Counted from the stretch's first letter, positions 28,180 to 37,789 are shown. The stretch is 64,000 nucleotides of DNA from Streptomyces taklimakanensis (GCF_009709575.1 NZ_WIXO01000001.1:4156001-4220000); one strand, 5' to 3'. The notes: generated from the sequence alone by a model not told the origin. Translations and numbers: made by a program.

Positions 28180-28656
28180 GGCGGCTCCTGTCCGCTTCAC
28201 TCGGGTGGCGTGACGGTTGTGTTCCGGAGTGCCCCGAAAGGGCCGTGGGAAAGAAACTGCCCACCCGGGGCCGACGGGCAATCCGGTGCAACGTGAACTA
28301 CTCGTAAGCAAACGTGCCCAACGGGACCGTTTCCACCGCCGGATCGGAGTTCGGTTGTTTCCCCGCTGTTCGACGGGTGAAATGGCACGGAGTGCCGTAA
28401 ACACGTTCCCGCGGTGCCGAATATCTCTCCGGGGGCGTTTCCGGTCGGGTCGCCGTTTCCGCGCCCCGGATGCCGCCCCCGTGTGCCGTCGTACGCCGGA
28501 AGGCCGGACGGCCCCCGGCGCGCGGAGGCCGCTCCGGCGCACGGGGTGCGCGGCGTGTGCGACGTTCGCGACGCGGAGTGCGGGCGAATGGGGGCGATCA
28601 CGGCGAGGATCGCGGAATTCGGACGAAAAGGGTGGTGGGGCCGTTACCGTCGAAGG
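28180..28656. promoter_or_regulatory. Divergent glgE/glgP regulatory region
   Basis: A 477-base stretch without a gene. It contains two direct repeats 20 bp apart, GCAACGTG (28289-28296) and GCAAACGTG (28309-28317), and the inverted repeat GGCAC-3-GTGCC (28384-28396). The 28280-28320 segment is AT-richer than its surroundings. The ORF around glgP extends upstream in frame to 28414, but with no ribosome-binding site or family similarity. Confidence 0.5.
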
Positions 28657-31314
28657 GTGAAGGCCATTCGTCGATTCTCCGTACGTCCCGTCCTTCCGGA
28701 GCCCCTACGACCGCTCGGCGACCTGGCGCACAACCTGCGCTGGTCCTGGCACTCCGAGACCAGAGAACTCTTCCGGGCCGTCGACCCCGACGGCCCGCGG
28801 GTGTCCGACGGCGACCCGATGAGGGTGTTGGGCACCGTCTCCGCCCGGCGGCTGGAGGAGCTGGCCGAGGACGGCGACTTCCTGCGGCGACTCGCCGACG
28901 TCGCCGACGACCTGCACGCCCATCTGACCGAACCCCGCTGGTACCAGCGGATCGAGGGCGAACCGCCCGCCGCGGTCGCCTACTTCTCGCCCGAGTTCGG
29001 CATCACCGCCGCCCTGCCGCAGTACTCCGGCGGACTCGGTGTCCTCGCCGGCGACCACCTCAAGGCCGCCGCCGACCTCGGCGTCCCGCTGATCGGCGTG
29101 GGCCTGCTGTACCGGCACGGATACTTCCGGCAGAGCCTGTCACGGGACGGCTGGCAACTGGAGCACTACCCCGTCCTGGACCCCAACGAGATGCCGCTGG
29201 AGCTGCTGCGCGAGGACGGCGGCGCCCCCGTCCGCGTGGAGCTGCGGCTGCCCGGCGGGCGACTGCTGCGCGCCCACGTCTGGCAGGCGCGGGTCGGCCG
29301 TGTGCCGCTGCTGCTGCTGGACTCCCACGTGGAGGAGAACGCCCCGCGCGAACGCGACGTCACCGACCGGCTCTACGGCGGTGGCAGCGAGCACCGGTTG
29401 CTCCAGGAGATGCTGCTGGGCATCGGCGGAGTGCGGGCGCTGCGCGCGTACTGCCGCGTCACCGGTCACCCCGAACCGGAGGTCTTCCACACCAACGAGG
29501 GGCACGCCGGCTTCCTCGGCCTGGAACGCGTCCGTGAACTGGGCGAGCGGGGCGTCTCCTTCGACACCGCGGTGGAGACCGTCCGCGCCGGGACGGTGTT
29601 CACCACCCACACCCCCGTGCCCGCCGGGATCGACCGCTTCGACCGGGCGTTGGTGGCACGGCACTTCGACGAAGACGGCGAACTGCCCGGCGTGGACGTG
29701 GACCGGGTGCTGGAACTGGGCGCCGAGACCTACCCCGGCGGTGACGACGGGGTGTTCAACATGGCCGTGATGGGGCTGCGCCTGGCGCAGCGCGCCAACG
29801 GCGTCTCCACGCTGCACGGCTCGGTCAGCCGCGAGATGTTCGCCGGGCTGTGGCCCGGTTTCGACGTCGCCGAGGTGCCCATCACCTCCATCACCAACGG
29901 CGTCCACGCCCCCACCTGGACCGCCGACGAGGTGCGGGAGATGCGGCCCGACGCCGGTGACGCCGAACTGTGGGAGCTGCGCCGAACCCTGCGCGAACGA
30001 CTGGTGCGGGAGGTGCGGCGACGGCTGTACGACTCCTGGCGGCAGCGCGGCGCCTCATCCGCCGAACTCGGCTGGATCGATGGCGTCCTGGATCCGGACG
30101 TGCTCACCATCGGCTTCGCCCGGCGCGTCCCCTCCTACAAGCGGCTGACCCTGATGCTGCGCGACCGTGAACGGCTGACGGAACTGCTGCTGCACCCCAC
30201 CAGGCCCGTCCAGCTCGTCGTCGCCGGCAAGGCGCATCCGGCCGACGACGGCGGCAAGCGGCTGATCCAGGAGCTGGTGCGGTTCGCCGACGACCCGCGG
30301 GTGCGGCACCGGATCGTCTTCCTGCCCGACTACGGCATGGCCATGGCGCGGACGCTCTACAGCGGCTGTGACGTCTGGCTCAACAACCCGCTGCGGCCGC
30401 TGGAGGCGTGCGGCACCTCCGGGATGAAGGCGGCGCTCAACGGCTGTCTCAACCTCTCGGTCCCGGACGGTTGGTGGGACGAGTGGTACGAGCCGGACTT
30501 CGGATGGGCCATCCCCACCGCCGACGGAGGCGGGCCCGCCGCCGAGGAGAGCCCCGAGGACCGCGAGCGGCGTGACGACATGGAGGCCGCGGCGCTCTAC
30601 GAACTGCTCCACGAGCACGTCGCGCCGTGCTTCTACGACCGCGGGGTGGGGTCTCCCACGCCGGAGGCCGGGGTGGGGTTCCCCATGCCGGAGGCCGGGG
30701 TGGGGTTCCCCATGCCGGAGGCCAGGGGAGGATCGGGACTGCCGGAGCGGTGGATCGAGATGGTCCGCCAGACCCTGGGGCGGCTCGGACCCAAGGTGCC
30801 GGCCGACCGGATGGTGCGCGAGTACGTCGAGCGGCTCTACATCCCGGCCGCCCACGCCCACCGGGCGATGGACGTGCGGACGGCGGAGCGGCTGGCCGGT
30901 TGGAAGGCGCGGGTGCGCGCGGCCTGGCCGGGGGTGGCGATCGGCCACGTGGAGTCGGTGTGCGAGTCGGTCCGCCTGGGCGGTTCGCTGTCGCTGCGGG
31001 TGCGGGTGACCCTCGGGGACCTGGAGCCGAGGGACGTGGAGGTGCAGGTGGTCGCCGGACGGGTGGACGCGTCGGACTCCATCACCGGCGAGGACGCCCT
31101 CCGGGTGCCGCTCAAGCCGTCCGACGGCCCCGAGGAGGACGGGAGCTGGCTGTACGAGGGGCCGCTGGCGCTGGATCGCACCGGCCCCTTCGGCTACACC
31201 GTCCGGGTGCTGCCCTCGCACCCGCTGCTGGCGGGTCCGGCCGAGATGGGACTGGTGGCCGTGCCGTCGGACGACCTGGCGGCCAGGGAGGCCGCGGGGG
31301 TGCTGATGCGCTGA
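28657..31314 (+). CDS. glgP: Alpha-glucan (glycogen) phosphorylase
   Basis: An 885-residue GT35 enzyme that releases glucose 1-phosphate from alpha-glucan. It is of the short actinobacterial class with an N-terminal DUF3417 domain (LPEPLRPLGDLAHNLRWSWHSETRELF). Further marks are YFSPEFGITAALPQYSGGLGVLAGDHLK, EVFHTNEGHAGFLGLERV, TTHTPVPAGIDRF and the pyridoxal-phosphate lysine in EACGTSGMKAALNGCLNLS. The GTG at 28657 agrees with the usual VKAIRRFSVRP start. Residues around 665-695 contain a duplicated Gly/Pro-rich 9-residue repeat not expected in the family. It lies back-to-back with the GlgE operon and would recycle its product. Confidence 0.94.
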   Translation: MKAIRRFSVRPVLPEPLRPLGDLAHNLRWSWHSETRELFRAVDPDGPRVSDGDPMRVLGTVSARRLEELAEDGDFLRRLADVADDLHAHLTEPRWYQRIEGEPPAAVAYFSPEFGITAALPQYSGGLGVLAGDHLKAAADLGVPLIGVGLLYRHGYFRQSLSRDGWQLEHYPVLDPNEMPLELLREDGGAPVRVELRLPGGRLLRAHVWQARVGRVPLLLLDSHVEENAPRERDVTDRLYGGGSEHRLLQEMLLGIGGVRALRAYCRVTGHPEPEVFHTNEGHAGFLGLERVRELGERGVSFDTAVETVRAGTVFTTHTPVPAGIDRFDRALVARHFDEDGELPGVDVDRVLELGAETYPGGDDGVFNMAVMGLRLAQRANGVSTLHGSVSREMFAGLWPGFDVAEVPITSITNGVHAPTWTADEVREMRPDAGDAELWELRRTLRERLVREVRRRLYDSWRQRGASSAELGWIDGVLDPDVLTIGFARRVPSYKRLTLMLRDRERLTELLLHPTRPVQLVVAGKAHPADDGGKRLIQELVRFADDPRVRHRIVFLPDYGMAMARTLYSGCDVWLNNPLRPLEACGTSGMKAALNGCLNLSVPDGWWDEWYEPDFGWAIPTADGGGPAAEESPEDRERRDDMEAAALYELLHEHVAPCFYDRGVGSPTPEAGVGFPMPEAGVGFPMPEARGGSGLPERWIEMVRQTLGRLGPKVPADRMVREYVERLYIPAAHAHRAMDVRTAERLAGWKARVRAAWPGVAIGHVESVCESVRLGGSLSLRVRVTLGDLEPRDVEVQVVAGRVDASDSITGEDALRVPLKPSDGPEEDGSWLYEGPLALDRTGPFGYTVRVLPSHPLLAGPAEMGLVAVPSDDLAAREAAGVLMR
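30645..30729 (+). repeat. 27-bp tandem repeat inside glgP
   Basis: Two exact 27-bp copies (30661-30687 and 30688-30714) encode PEAGVGFPM twice, flanked by degenerate partial copies (GVGSPT before, PEARGG after). The repeat is in frame and falls in a hydrophilic loop of the phosphorylase, after the acidic segment ending CFYDR. Confidence 0.9.
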
Positions 31315-31400
31315 TCGGCCGGATGGGACCGGCCCGTCCGGCCGGTGCCGCGCCCTGTCCCCACGCTCCTCCCGCCGCGCCCTTCCCGCCCCTTCACCGA

Positions 31401-31444
31401 CGCCCGTCCCCTCCGGCACCGTGCGGTACCGGAGGGGACGGGCG
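31401..31444. terminator. Bidirectional terminator between glgP and protease gene
   Basis: A perfect 16-bp stem (CGCCCGTCCCCTCCGG at 31401-31416 with CCGGAGGGGACGGGCG at 31429-31444) around a 12-base loop, lying between two convergent stops. Confidence 0.8.
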
Positions 31445-31470
31445 GGTGGGGAGGTCGGACGGGGCCGGCC

Positions 31471-33447
31471 TCAGAAGGTCAGCTTCCAGCTGTCGATGTG
31501 GCCGGAGTCGGAGCGGTAGACGTCCTGGACGCGGAGCTTCCAGGTGCCGCGCGCCGTCTCGGAGGAGGCGTCGACGGTGTAGCTCTCCCGCACGTCGTCG
31601 CCCGAGTCCCAGCCGGAGTTCTTCAACCGGTAGGTGCTGCCGTCGGGGGCGACCAGGTCGATGCGCAGGTCACCGCGGTAGGTGTGGACGATCTCCACGT
31701 CCACCCTCAGGTCGCCGGGCGCGTTGCCGGGGCGGTCCACCTCGATGGGGGACTCCACCGTGCCCGGGTCGGGGATGCGGTGGTCGTCGGTGTTCTGGTA
31801 GACGCCCTCGCCGGGGTCGCCCGGGTCGCCGCCGTCGGGCCGGGAGCCGACGTTGACCGCCGCCCAGGCGTGGGCGACCGCGTCGTACTGGGGGCTGCCG
31901 TTGCCGAACAGGTCGGCGGCGGCCGTGAGGGTGGCGGTGCGGGCTCCCGCGTAGTTGGTGGTCGAGGTCATCTTCTCGGTGAGCGCCTTGAACCAGATCT
32001 TCGCGGCCGCGTCGATGCCGATGCCGGTGACGGGCTTGCCGTCGTAGGTCGGCGAGTCGTAGCTCACGCCGTTGATCGTCTTGGCGCCGCTGCCCTCGCT
32101 GAGCAGGTAGAAGAAGTGGTTGGCCGGGCCCGAGGAGTGGTGGACGTCGATGCTGCCGATGCCGGAGTACCAGTGGTCCTTGGAGCTGCCGTCCCTGCTC
32201 GGCTTGTCCATGTAGCGCAGCGGGGTGCCGTTGCCGCGGATGTCGATCTTCTCCCCGACGAGGTAGTCGCCCACGTCCGCGCCGTTCTTCGCCGCGAACT
32301 CCACGGCGGCCGCGAAGATGTCGGAGGTCGCCTCGTTCAGGCCGCCGGACTCGCCGCGGTAGATCAGGCCCGCGGTGTTGGAGGTGAGGCCGTGGGTCAT
32401 CTCGTGGGCCGCGACGTCGATCGAGGTGAGCGGCTTGGAGTTGCCCGAGCCGTCGCCGTAGGTCATGCAGAAGCAGGAGTCGGTCCAGAAGGCGTTGACG
32501 TAGGCGTTGCCGTAGTGGACCCGGGAGTACGGGGCGACGCCGTCACCGCGGATGCCGTTCCGTCCGTGCGTGTTCTTGTAGTAGTCCCAGGTCAGGGCCG
32601 CGCCGTAGTGGGCGTCCACGCCGGCGGTCTGACGGTCGCTCGGCAGGCCGTTGCCCCAGTGGTCGTCGGCGTCGGTGAAGAGCGTGCCGGTGCCGGAGGT
32701 GCCGCCGTTCAGGTCGTGGGTGCGGTGGTTGCCGCGACCGGCGTCGGCCATCGTGTACCGGCCACCGGAGGAGCTGGTGCCGATGGTGACGCGCCCGGCG
32801 TACATGCTCTCGCCGGTGCCGGTGTGCACGCCCTCCCACTCGGCGAGCTTCTCGCCGGTGCCGGCGTCGGTGACGACGTGCAGTTCGCTGGGGGTGCCGT
32901 CCTCCTGGGTGCCGGCGACGACCCGCTCCCAGGCCAGGGTGGGATCGCCGTCGGCGGCCCAGATCACCTTGCGGGGCGCGGTGCTGCCCTCGGCGGGGGC
33001 CTTGGCAGGCTTCCGCGCGGCCGGCGCGTCGGTGGAGGGCACGGTGATCTTCTTCGGAGTGGCCTTGACGACCTCCCGGATCCCACCGTCCGCGGCCTCC
33101 TCGACGACCAGGTCGCCGCCGAGCACGGGCAGGCCGTCGTAGGTGCGTTCGTAGCGGGTGTGGACGGTGCCGTCGGCGTTCCTGACGACGTCGCGGACCA
33201 TGAGCCTCTCCTTGGCGCCCAGCTTCAGCGCCCTGGCGGTGGCGGCGCTGTCGGCCTCCGCGTCCTTCAGGAGGTCGGCCCGTTGGGCGGGGGAGAGTTC
33301 GACGGAGAGGGCACCGGGGTCGGGCTTGGCCTGGTGGGGGGCGGCCGTGGAGGTCTGCGTCTGGAGGCCGACGGCCAGAAGTGCCGAGACGGCGACGAGG
33401 GTGCCGGCGGCGGTGGCACGTCTGCGGGGGGTGGGTCTGCTTGTCAC
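31471..33447 (-). CDS. Secreted M4 (thermolysin-type) metalloprotease with C-terminal P-domain
   Basis: A 658-residue secreted zinc protease. A signal peptide ends near residue 36 (QTSTAA). A propeptide of FTP/PepSY type covers about 45-205. The catalytic domain has the zinc motif His348-Glu-Met-Thr-His352, the third ligand in GGLNEATSDIFAAAVEF and the catalytic His region DVHHSSGPANHFFYLLSEGS. Residues from about 555 form a proprotein-convertase P/Homo-B domain (DLRVDVEIVHTYRGDLRIDLVAPDGS; WKLRVQDVYRSDSGHIDSWKLTF). A Gly/Asp/Pro linker joins the two. The GTG at 33447 follows GAGGAG. Probable role: extracellular protein degradation during growth on complex media or differentiation. Confidence 0.95.
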   Translation of the reverse strand: MTSRPTPRRRATAAGTLVAVSALLAVGLQTQTSTAAPHQAKPDPGALSVELSPAQRADLLKDAEADSAATARALKLGAKERLMVRDVVRNADGTVHTRYERTYDGLPVLGGDLVVEEAADGGIREVVKATPKKITVPSTDAPAARKPAKAPAEGSTAPRKVIWAADGDPTLAWERVVAGTQEDGTPSELHVVTDAGTGEKLAEWEGVHTGTGESMYAGRVTIGTSSSGGRYTMADAGRGNHRTHDLNGGTSGTGTLFTDADDHWGNGLPSDRQTAGVDAHYGAALTWDYYKNTHGRNGIRGDGVAPYSRVHYGNAYVNAFWTDSCFCMTYGDGSGNSKPLTSIDVAAHEMTHGLTSNTAGLIYRGESGGLNEATSDIFAAAVEFAAKNGADVGDYLVGEKIDIRGNGTPLRYMDKPSRDGSSKDHWYSGIGSIDVHHSSGPANHFFYLLSEGSGAKTINGVSYDSPTYDGKPVTGIGIDAAAKIWFKALTEKMTSTTNYAGARTATLTAAADLFGNGSPQYDAVAHAWAAVNVGSRPDGGDPGDPGEGVYQNTDDHRIPDPGTVESPIEVDRPGNAPGDLRVDVEIVHTYRGDLRIDLVAPDGSTYRLKNSGWDSGDDVRESYTVDASSETARGTWKLRVQDVYRSDSGHIDSWKLTF

Positions 33448-33768
33448 GCTGGGCTCCTCACTGGACAGCGATGCAGAGGGGGCCCCGGGTGTGGGGGTCG
33501 GCCGAGGGACGGGCGGGGCGGGTGGGGGAGACGGCCGTGTCGGGGCGTGGAGAGAGTGACACCGAAACGACCCTCCTGTCAGGGTCAGGTCAAGAAAATG
33601 GCCAGAACCTGTCCGTTGTCAGAAAATCGATGTTCGGTCAGCGAACATCGGGGAAACACACGGGACACCGAAGCGACACACGACCGTGCCGGGACGGGGG
33701 GGGCGGGACGGGGACGGGACCGTCCCGGACGACCGGTCCGCCGGGGCGGTGCCCGGCGAACCGGCCCG
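33448..33768. promoter_or_regulatory. Protease upstream region with a 9-bp inverted repeat
   Basis: A 321-base stretch without a gene, between the end of the ABC exporter and the start of the protease gene (both minus strand). It contains CGATGTTCG-5-CGAACATCG (33628-33650), a perfect palindrome about 180 bases upstream of the protease start. This may be an operator, or the exporter's terminator. The 33590-33660 portion is markedly AT-richer than average. Confidence 0.5.
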
Positions 33769-35670
33769 TCAGACCAGGCTGTCGCGCCAGGCGCGGTGCA
33801 GATCGGCGAAGCGGCCGCTGCCCGCCGTCAGCTCGGCGGGCGGACCGTCCTCGACCACGCGTCCCGCCTCCATGACCAGGACCCGGTCGGCGATCTCCAC
33901 CGTCGACAGCCGATGCGCGATCACCACCGCGGTCCGGCCGCGCAGGACCGTCTCCATGGCCTGTTGGACCGCGCGTTCCCCGGGCACGTCCAGCGAACTG
34001 GTCGCCTCGTCGAGGATGAGCACGGCGGGGTCGGCGAGCAGGGCGCGGGCGAAGGCGACCAACTGGCGCTGTCCGGCGGAGATCCGACCGCCGCGCTTGC
34101 GCACGTCGGTGTCGTACCCCTCGGGAAGGGCGGCGATGAAGTCGTGGGCGCCGATCGCCCTCGCCGCCCGCTCGATCTCCTCCCGTGAGGCGTCCGGACG
34201 GCCGATGGCGATGTTCTCCGCGACCGTGCCGGAGAACAGGAACGCCTCCTGGGTCACCATCACCACCCCGCGACGCAGCTCGGGCATCGCCAACTCCCGC
34301 AGATCGGTGCCGTCCAACAGCACCCGACCGGCGGTGGGGTCGTAGAACCGGGCGAGCAGCTTGGCGAGCGTGGACTTGCCCGCGCCCGTCGAACCCACCA
34401 CCGCGACCGTCTGGCCGGCCGGGATCTCCAGGTCGAAGCGGGGCAGCACCTCGCCACCGGTGCGGTAGGCGAAGCTCACCCCCTCGAAGACCACCGAGCG
34501 GCCGGGCATCGAGCCGGACCGCTTTGGCAGCCGCCGGGGGCGGTCCGGCTCGGGCACACCGGGCGCCTGGGCGAGCAGTCCGGCGATCTTCTCCAACGAG
34601 GCGGCCGCGGACTGGTAGGAGTTGAGGAACATCCCCAGCCGGTCGATCGGGTCGTACAGCCGCCGCAGATACAGCGCCGCCGCGGCCAGCACGCCCAACT
34701 CCAGGGAGCCGGTCGCCACCCGGTGGGCCCCCCACAGCACGATCGCGGCGACGGCGGTGTTGGCCACCAGCCGGGAGGAGACCACGTACCGGGCCATCTC
34801 CAAGATGGCGTCGCCGTTGAACCTCAGATGCCGCTCGTTGAGCCGGGCGAAGGTCCGCTCGCCCTCCTCCTCGCGGCGGAACGCCTGCACCGGGCGGATG
34901 CCGTTCATCGTCTCCGCGAACTTCACGATCATCGCCGCGGTGGCGGTGGACTTCCTGCGGTGGACGCGCAGCGAGCGGCGCCGGAAGTTCCGCACGATCA
35001 GGTACAGCGGAACGAAGGAGAGCACGGCAGCGCCGCCCAGGCCGAGGTCCAACCAGACCAGCAGCACGCAGATGTAGACCACCGACAGCACCACGCCCAG
35101 CAGCTCCTGGAGGCCCTCGTCCAGCAGCTCGCGCAGCGCCTCGACGTCGGTGGTGGCGCGGGAGATCAGTCGGCCGGAGGTGTAGCGGTCGTGGAAGTCC
35201 ACGCTGAGGGCCTGCGCATGGCGGTGGATCCGGCCGCGCAACTCCAGCAGGACGCTCTGGCTGATCCGGGCGGCGGCCCGGACGAAGGCGAACTGGAGGG
35301 AACCGCCGGCCAGCGCGCACAGCGCGTACCCCACCGCGACGGCGAGCAGCGGTCCGCCGTCCCCGCCGCGCAGGGCCGGCACGGCCCGGTCGATGGCGTA
35401 CGCCACCAGCAGCGGACCGGCCTGCACGGCACCCTGCTGGGCGAGCAGCAGGGCGGCGGCGACCGAGACCCGTGCCCGGTGGGGGCGGAGCAGCGAGCCG
35501 AGCAGCCGGCGCGAGGCGTTCCGCGGCGCGGGCAGCACATCGCGGTCGAAGGGGTCGGTCGGCCCGCCCGGGCCCGTCCCCTCCGGGGCGTCCGTCCCCG
35601 CCGAGCCGTCGGGCCCGGACCGTCCGGCCTCCTCGTTCCCCGGGGGCGGTCCGGTGACGGTGGTGGTCAT
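33769..35670 (-). CDS. ABC exporter half-transporter, non-canonical signature motif
   Basis: A 633-residue membrane protein with one type-IV exporter transmembrane domain (six helices, about residues 65-345) followed by a nucleotide-binding domain: Walker A GSTGAGKST, Q-loop TQEAFLFSG, Walker B VLILDEATSSLD with the catalytic Glu, and H-loop IAHRLSTV. The ABC signature reads ISAGQ rather than LSGGQ. Its ATG overlaps the stop of the upstream exporter gene by four bases, so the two almost certainly form a heterodimer. The substrate cannot be told from sequence; relatives export drugs, lipids or peptides. The first 50 residues are a Gly/Pro-rich tail. Confidence 0.93.
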   Translation of the reverse strand: MTTTVTGPPPGNEEAGRSGPDGSAGTDAPEGTGPGGPTDPFDRDVLPAPRNASRRLLGSLLRPHRARVSVAAALLLAQQGAVQAGPLLVAYAIDRAVPALRGGDGGPLLAVAVGYALCALAGGSLQFAFVRAAARISQSVLLELRGRIHRHAQALSVDFHDRYTSGRLISRATTDVEALRELLDEGLQELLGVVLSVVYICVLLVWLDLGLGGAAVLSFVPLYLIVRNFRRRSLRVHRRKSTATAAMIVKFAETMNGIRPVQAFRREEEGERTFARLNERHLRFNGDAILEMARYVVSSRLVANTAVAAIVLWGAHRVATGSLELGVLAAAALYLRRLYDPIDRLGMFLNSYQSAAASLEKIAGLLAQAPGVPEPDRPRRLPKRSGSMPGRSVVFEGVSFAYRTGGEVLPRFDLEIPAGQTVAVVGSTGAGKSTLAKLLARFYDPTAGRVLLDGTDLRELAMPELRRGVVMVTQEAFLFSGTVAENIAIGRPDASREEIERAARAIGAHDFIAALPEGYDTDVRKRGGRISAGQRQLVAFARALLADPAVLILDEATSSLDVPGERAVQQAMETVLRGRTAVVIAHRLSTVEIADRVLVMEAGRVVEDGPPAELTAGSGRFADLHRAWRDSLV

Positions 35671-37601
35671 CGTTCCTCCTGGTGCGGCTCACCGGACATC
35701 AGACGGCGGTACTCGGCGCTGGAACGCAGCAGTTCCCGGTGGGTGCCCACGGCGGCGATCCGGCCGCCGGACAGCAGCGCCACCCGGTCGGCCAGCAGCA
35801 CGGTGGAGGGCCGGTGCGCCACCACCAGCGCGGTGGTGCCGGCCAGCACCTCGCGCAGGGCCGCCTCCACCAGGGCCTCGGTGTGGACGTCCAGCGCGGA
35901 GAGCGGATCGTCCAGGACGAGGAAGCGGGGACGGCCGACCACGGCACGGGCCAGGGCCAGACGCTGCCGTTGGCCGCCGGACAGGCTCAGCCCCTGCTCG
36001 CCGACCTGGGTCTCCACCCCCTGCGGCAGCGCGTCGACGAACTCCCGGGCCTGGGCCACCCGCAGGGCGCGCGCCAGCTCCTCCCGCCCGGCGCCCTCCG
36101 CTCCCATCAGCACGTTCTCCCGCACCGTGGCGGAGAACAGCGTGGGTTCCTCGAAGGCGACGGCGACCAGCGAGCGCAGCTTCGCGCGCGGCATCGCCGC
36201 GGTGTCCCGCCCGTCGAGGGTGATCCGGCCGGAGGTCACCTCGTGGAGTCGGGGGATCAGCGCGGTGAGCGTGGTCTTGCCGCTTCCGGTGGCGCCGACC
36301 AGCGCCAACGTCTCGCCGGAACGGATGTGCAGGTCCACGCCGTCCAGCACGGGCGGGACGTGGGGCGGCGCGTCGGGGAAGCGGAAGACGACCCGCTCCA
36401 TGCGCAGCCCGTCGCCAACGGCCGGGGCGCCCGGGGCGGGGGCCCCACGCGCGGGCGAGGCGGAGGGGGCCTTGGACGGGAGGCCCGACGGGGGCGGGGC
36501 CTCGGTGAGGGTGTCCGGCGGAACCGGCTCGTCCATCACCTCGAAGTAGCGGTCGGCCGCCGTCGCCGCCTCGTTGCTCATCGCGAGCAGGAAACCGATC
36601 GACTCCACCGGCCAGCGCAGGGCCAGGGCCGTGGTGAGGAAGGCGACCAGGGTGCCCGCCGACAGCTCCCCGTCGGCCACCTGGACCGTCCCCCAGACCA
36701 GCGCGGCGCCGATGGCCAGCTCCGGCAGCACCGTCACCACGGCCCAGATGCCCGCCAACAGCCGGGCCTTGTGCAGTTCGGTGTCCAACAGCCGCTCGGA
36801 GAGTTCCCGGAAGGCGCGGGCCTGGCTGCGGTGCCGGCCGAACCCCTTGATGATCCGGATGCCGAGCACGGCCTCCTCGACGACCGTCGTCAGGTCGCCG
36901 ACCTGATCCTGCGCCCGGCGGGCGGCCAGCGAGTACCGCGCCTCGAAGACCGAGCAGAGCAACACCAGCGGCAGCACCGGCGCCAGCAGCACCAGACCCA
37001 GCGTCCACTCCTGGGAGAGCAGGACGGCGAAACCGACGATCACGGTGGTGCCGTTGACGACCAGGAAGGTGAGGGGGAAGGCCAGGAAGATGCGGAGCAG
37101 GTTGAGGTCCGCCGTGGCGCGCGACAGCAGTTGGCCGCTCGCCCAGCGGTCGTGGAAGGCGACCGGCAACCGCTGGAGCCGCGAGAACAGGGCGGCGCGC
37201 ATCGCCGCCTCCACCCCGGCCAGCGGGCGGGCCACCAGCCACCGCCGCAACCCGAACAGGGCCGCCTCCAGCACGCCGACGGCCAGCAGCAGCCCGCCGC
37301 CCAGCCACACCCCGCCGGTGTCGCGGTCGGCGATGGGACCGTCCACGATCCACTTCAGCACCAGGGGGATGACCAACCCCAGACAGGAGGCGGCCACCGC
37401 CACGAACGCCGCGGTGAACAGCCGTGCCCGCACCGGCCGCACGTAGGGCCACAGCCGGAGCAACGAGCGGACGGGGGAGCGCTCCCGGTCCGGGCCGGCG
37501 TCGACGGACGGACCGGCGGCGGGGGCGGACGCGGTGGGCGGAGCCGGCTCCGGTGGACGTGGTCGGTCGGGGTGAGGGGGATGGGTGGCGGTGGCAGACA
37601 T
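35667..37601 (-). CDS. ABC exporter half-transporter, Walker B without catalytic Glu
   Basis: A 644-residue partner of the exporter at 33769. Six membrane helices (about residues 60-340) precede a linker rich in Pro/Ala and an ATPase domain: Walker A GATGSGKTT, canonical signature LSGGQRQRLALARA and Walker B FLVLDDPLSALD, where Asp replaces the catalytic Glu. In a heterodimer this Walker B would face the ISAGQ signature of the partner, so one of the two ATP sites is degenerate, as in TM287/288-type exporters. The ATG at 37601 is divergent from the small gene at 37790. Substrate unknown. Confidence 0.93.
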   Translation of the reverse strand: MSATATHPPHPDRPRPPEPAPPTASAPAAGPSVDAGPDRERSPVRSLLRLWPYVRPVRARLFTAAFVAVAASCLGLVIPLVLKWIVDGPIADRDTGGVWLGGGLLLAVGVLEAALFGLRRWLVARPLAGVEAAMRAALFSRLQRLPVAFHDRWASGQLLSRATADLNLLRIFLAFPLTFLVVNGTTVIVGFAVLLSQEWTLGLVLLAPVLPLVLLCSVFEARYSLAARRAQDQVGDLTTVVEEAVLGIRIIKGFGRHRSQARAFRELSERLLDTELHKARLLAGIWAVVTVLPELAIGAALVWGTVQVADGELSAGTLVAFLTTALALRWPVESIGFLLAMSNEAATAADRYFEVMDEPVPPDTLTEAPPPSGLPSKAPSASPARGAPAPGAPAVGDGLRMERVVFRFPDAPPHVPPVLDGVDLHIRSGETLALVGATGSGKTTLTALIPRLHEVTSGRITLDGRDTAAMPRAKLRSLVAVAFEEPTLFSATVRENVLMGAEGAGREELARALRVAQAREFVDALPQGVETQVGEQGLSLSGGQRQRLALARAVVGRPRFLVLDDPLSALDVHTEALVEAALREVLAGTTALVVAHRPSTVLLADRVALLSGGRIAAVGTHRELLRSSAEYRRLMSGEPHQEER

Positions 37602-37789
37602 CAGCAGTGAGACTACGGTTCACCACTGACGGACCACACTCGGTTTTCCGCCGTAGGCCCGAGGACGGACACGGACGGAGGACCCCGAGGGCCCTCGCCC
37701 GCCGTCGCGCCGGCTCTGCCCGGCGGTGGAGCCGGCCCGCCTCCGGAGCCGTGGCCGGGATGTCGGTGGCGGCCCCTACGCTGCGCGGT

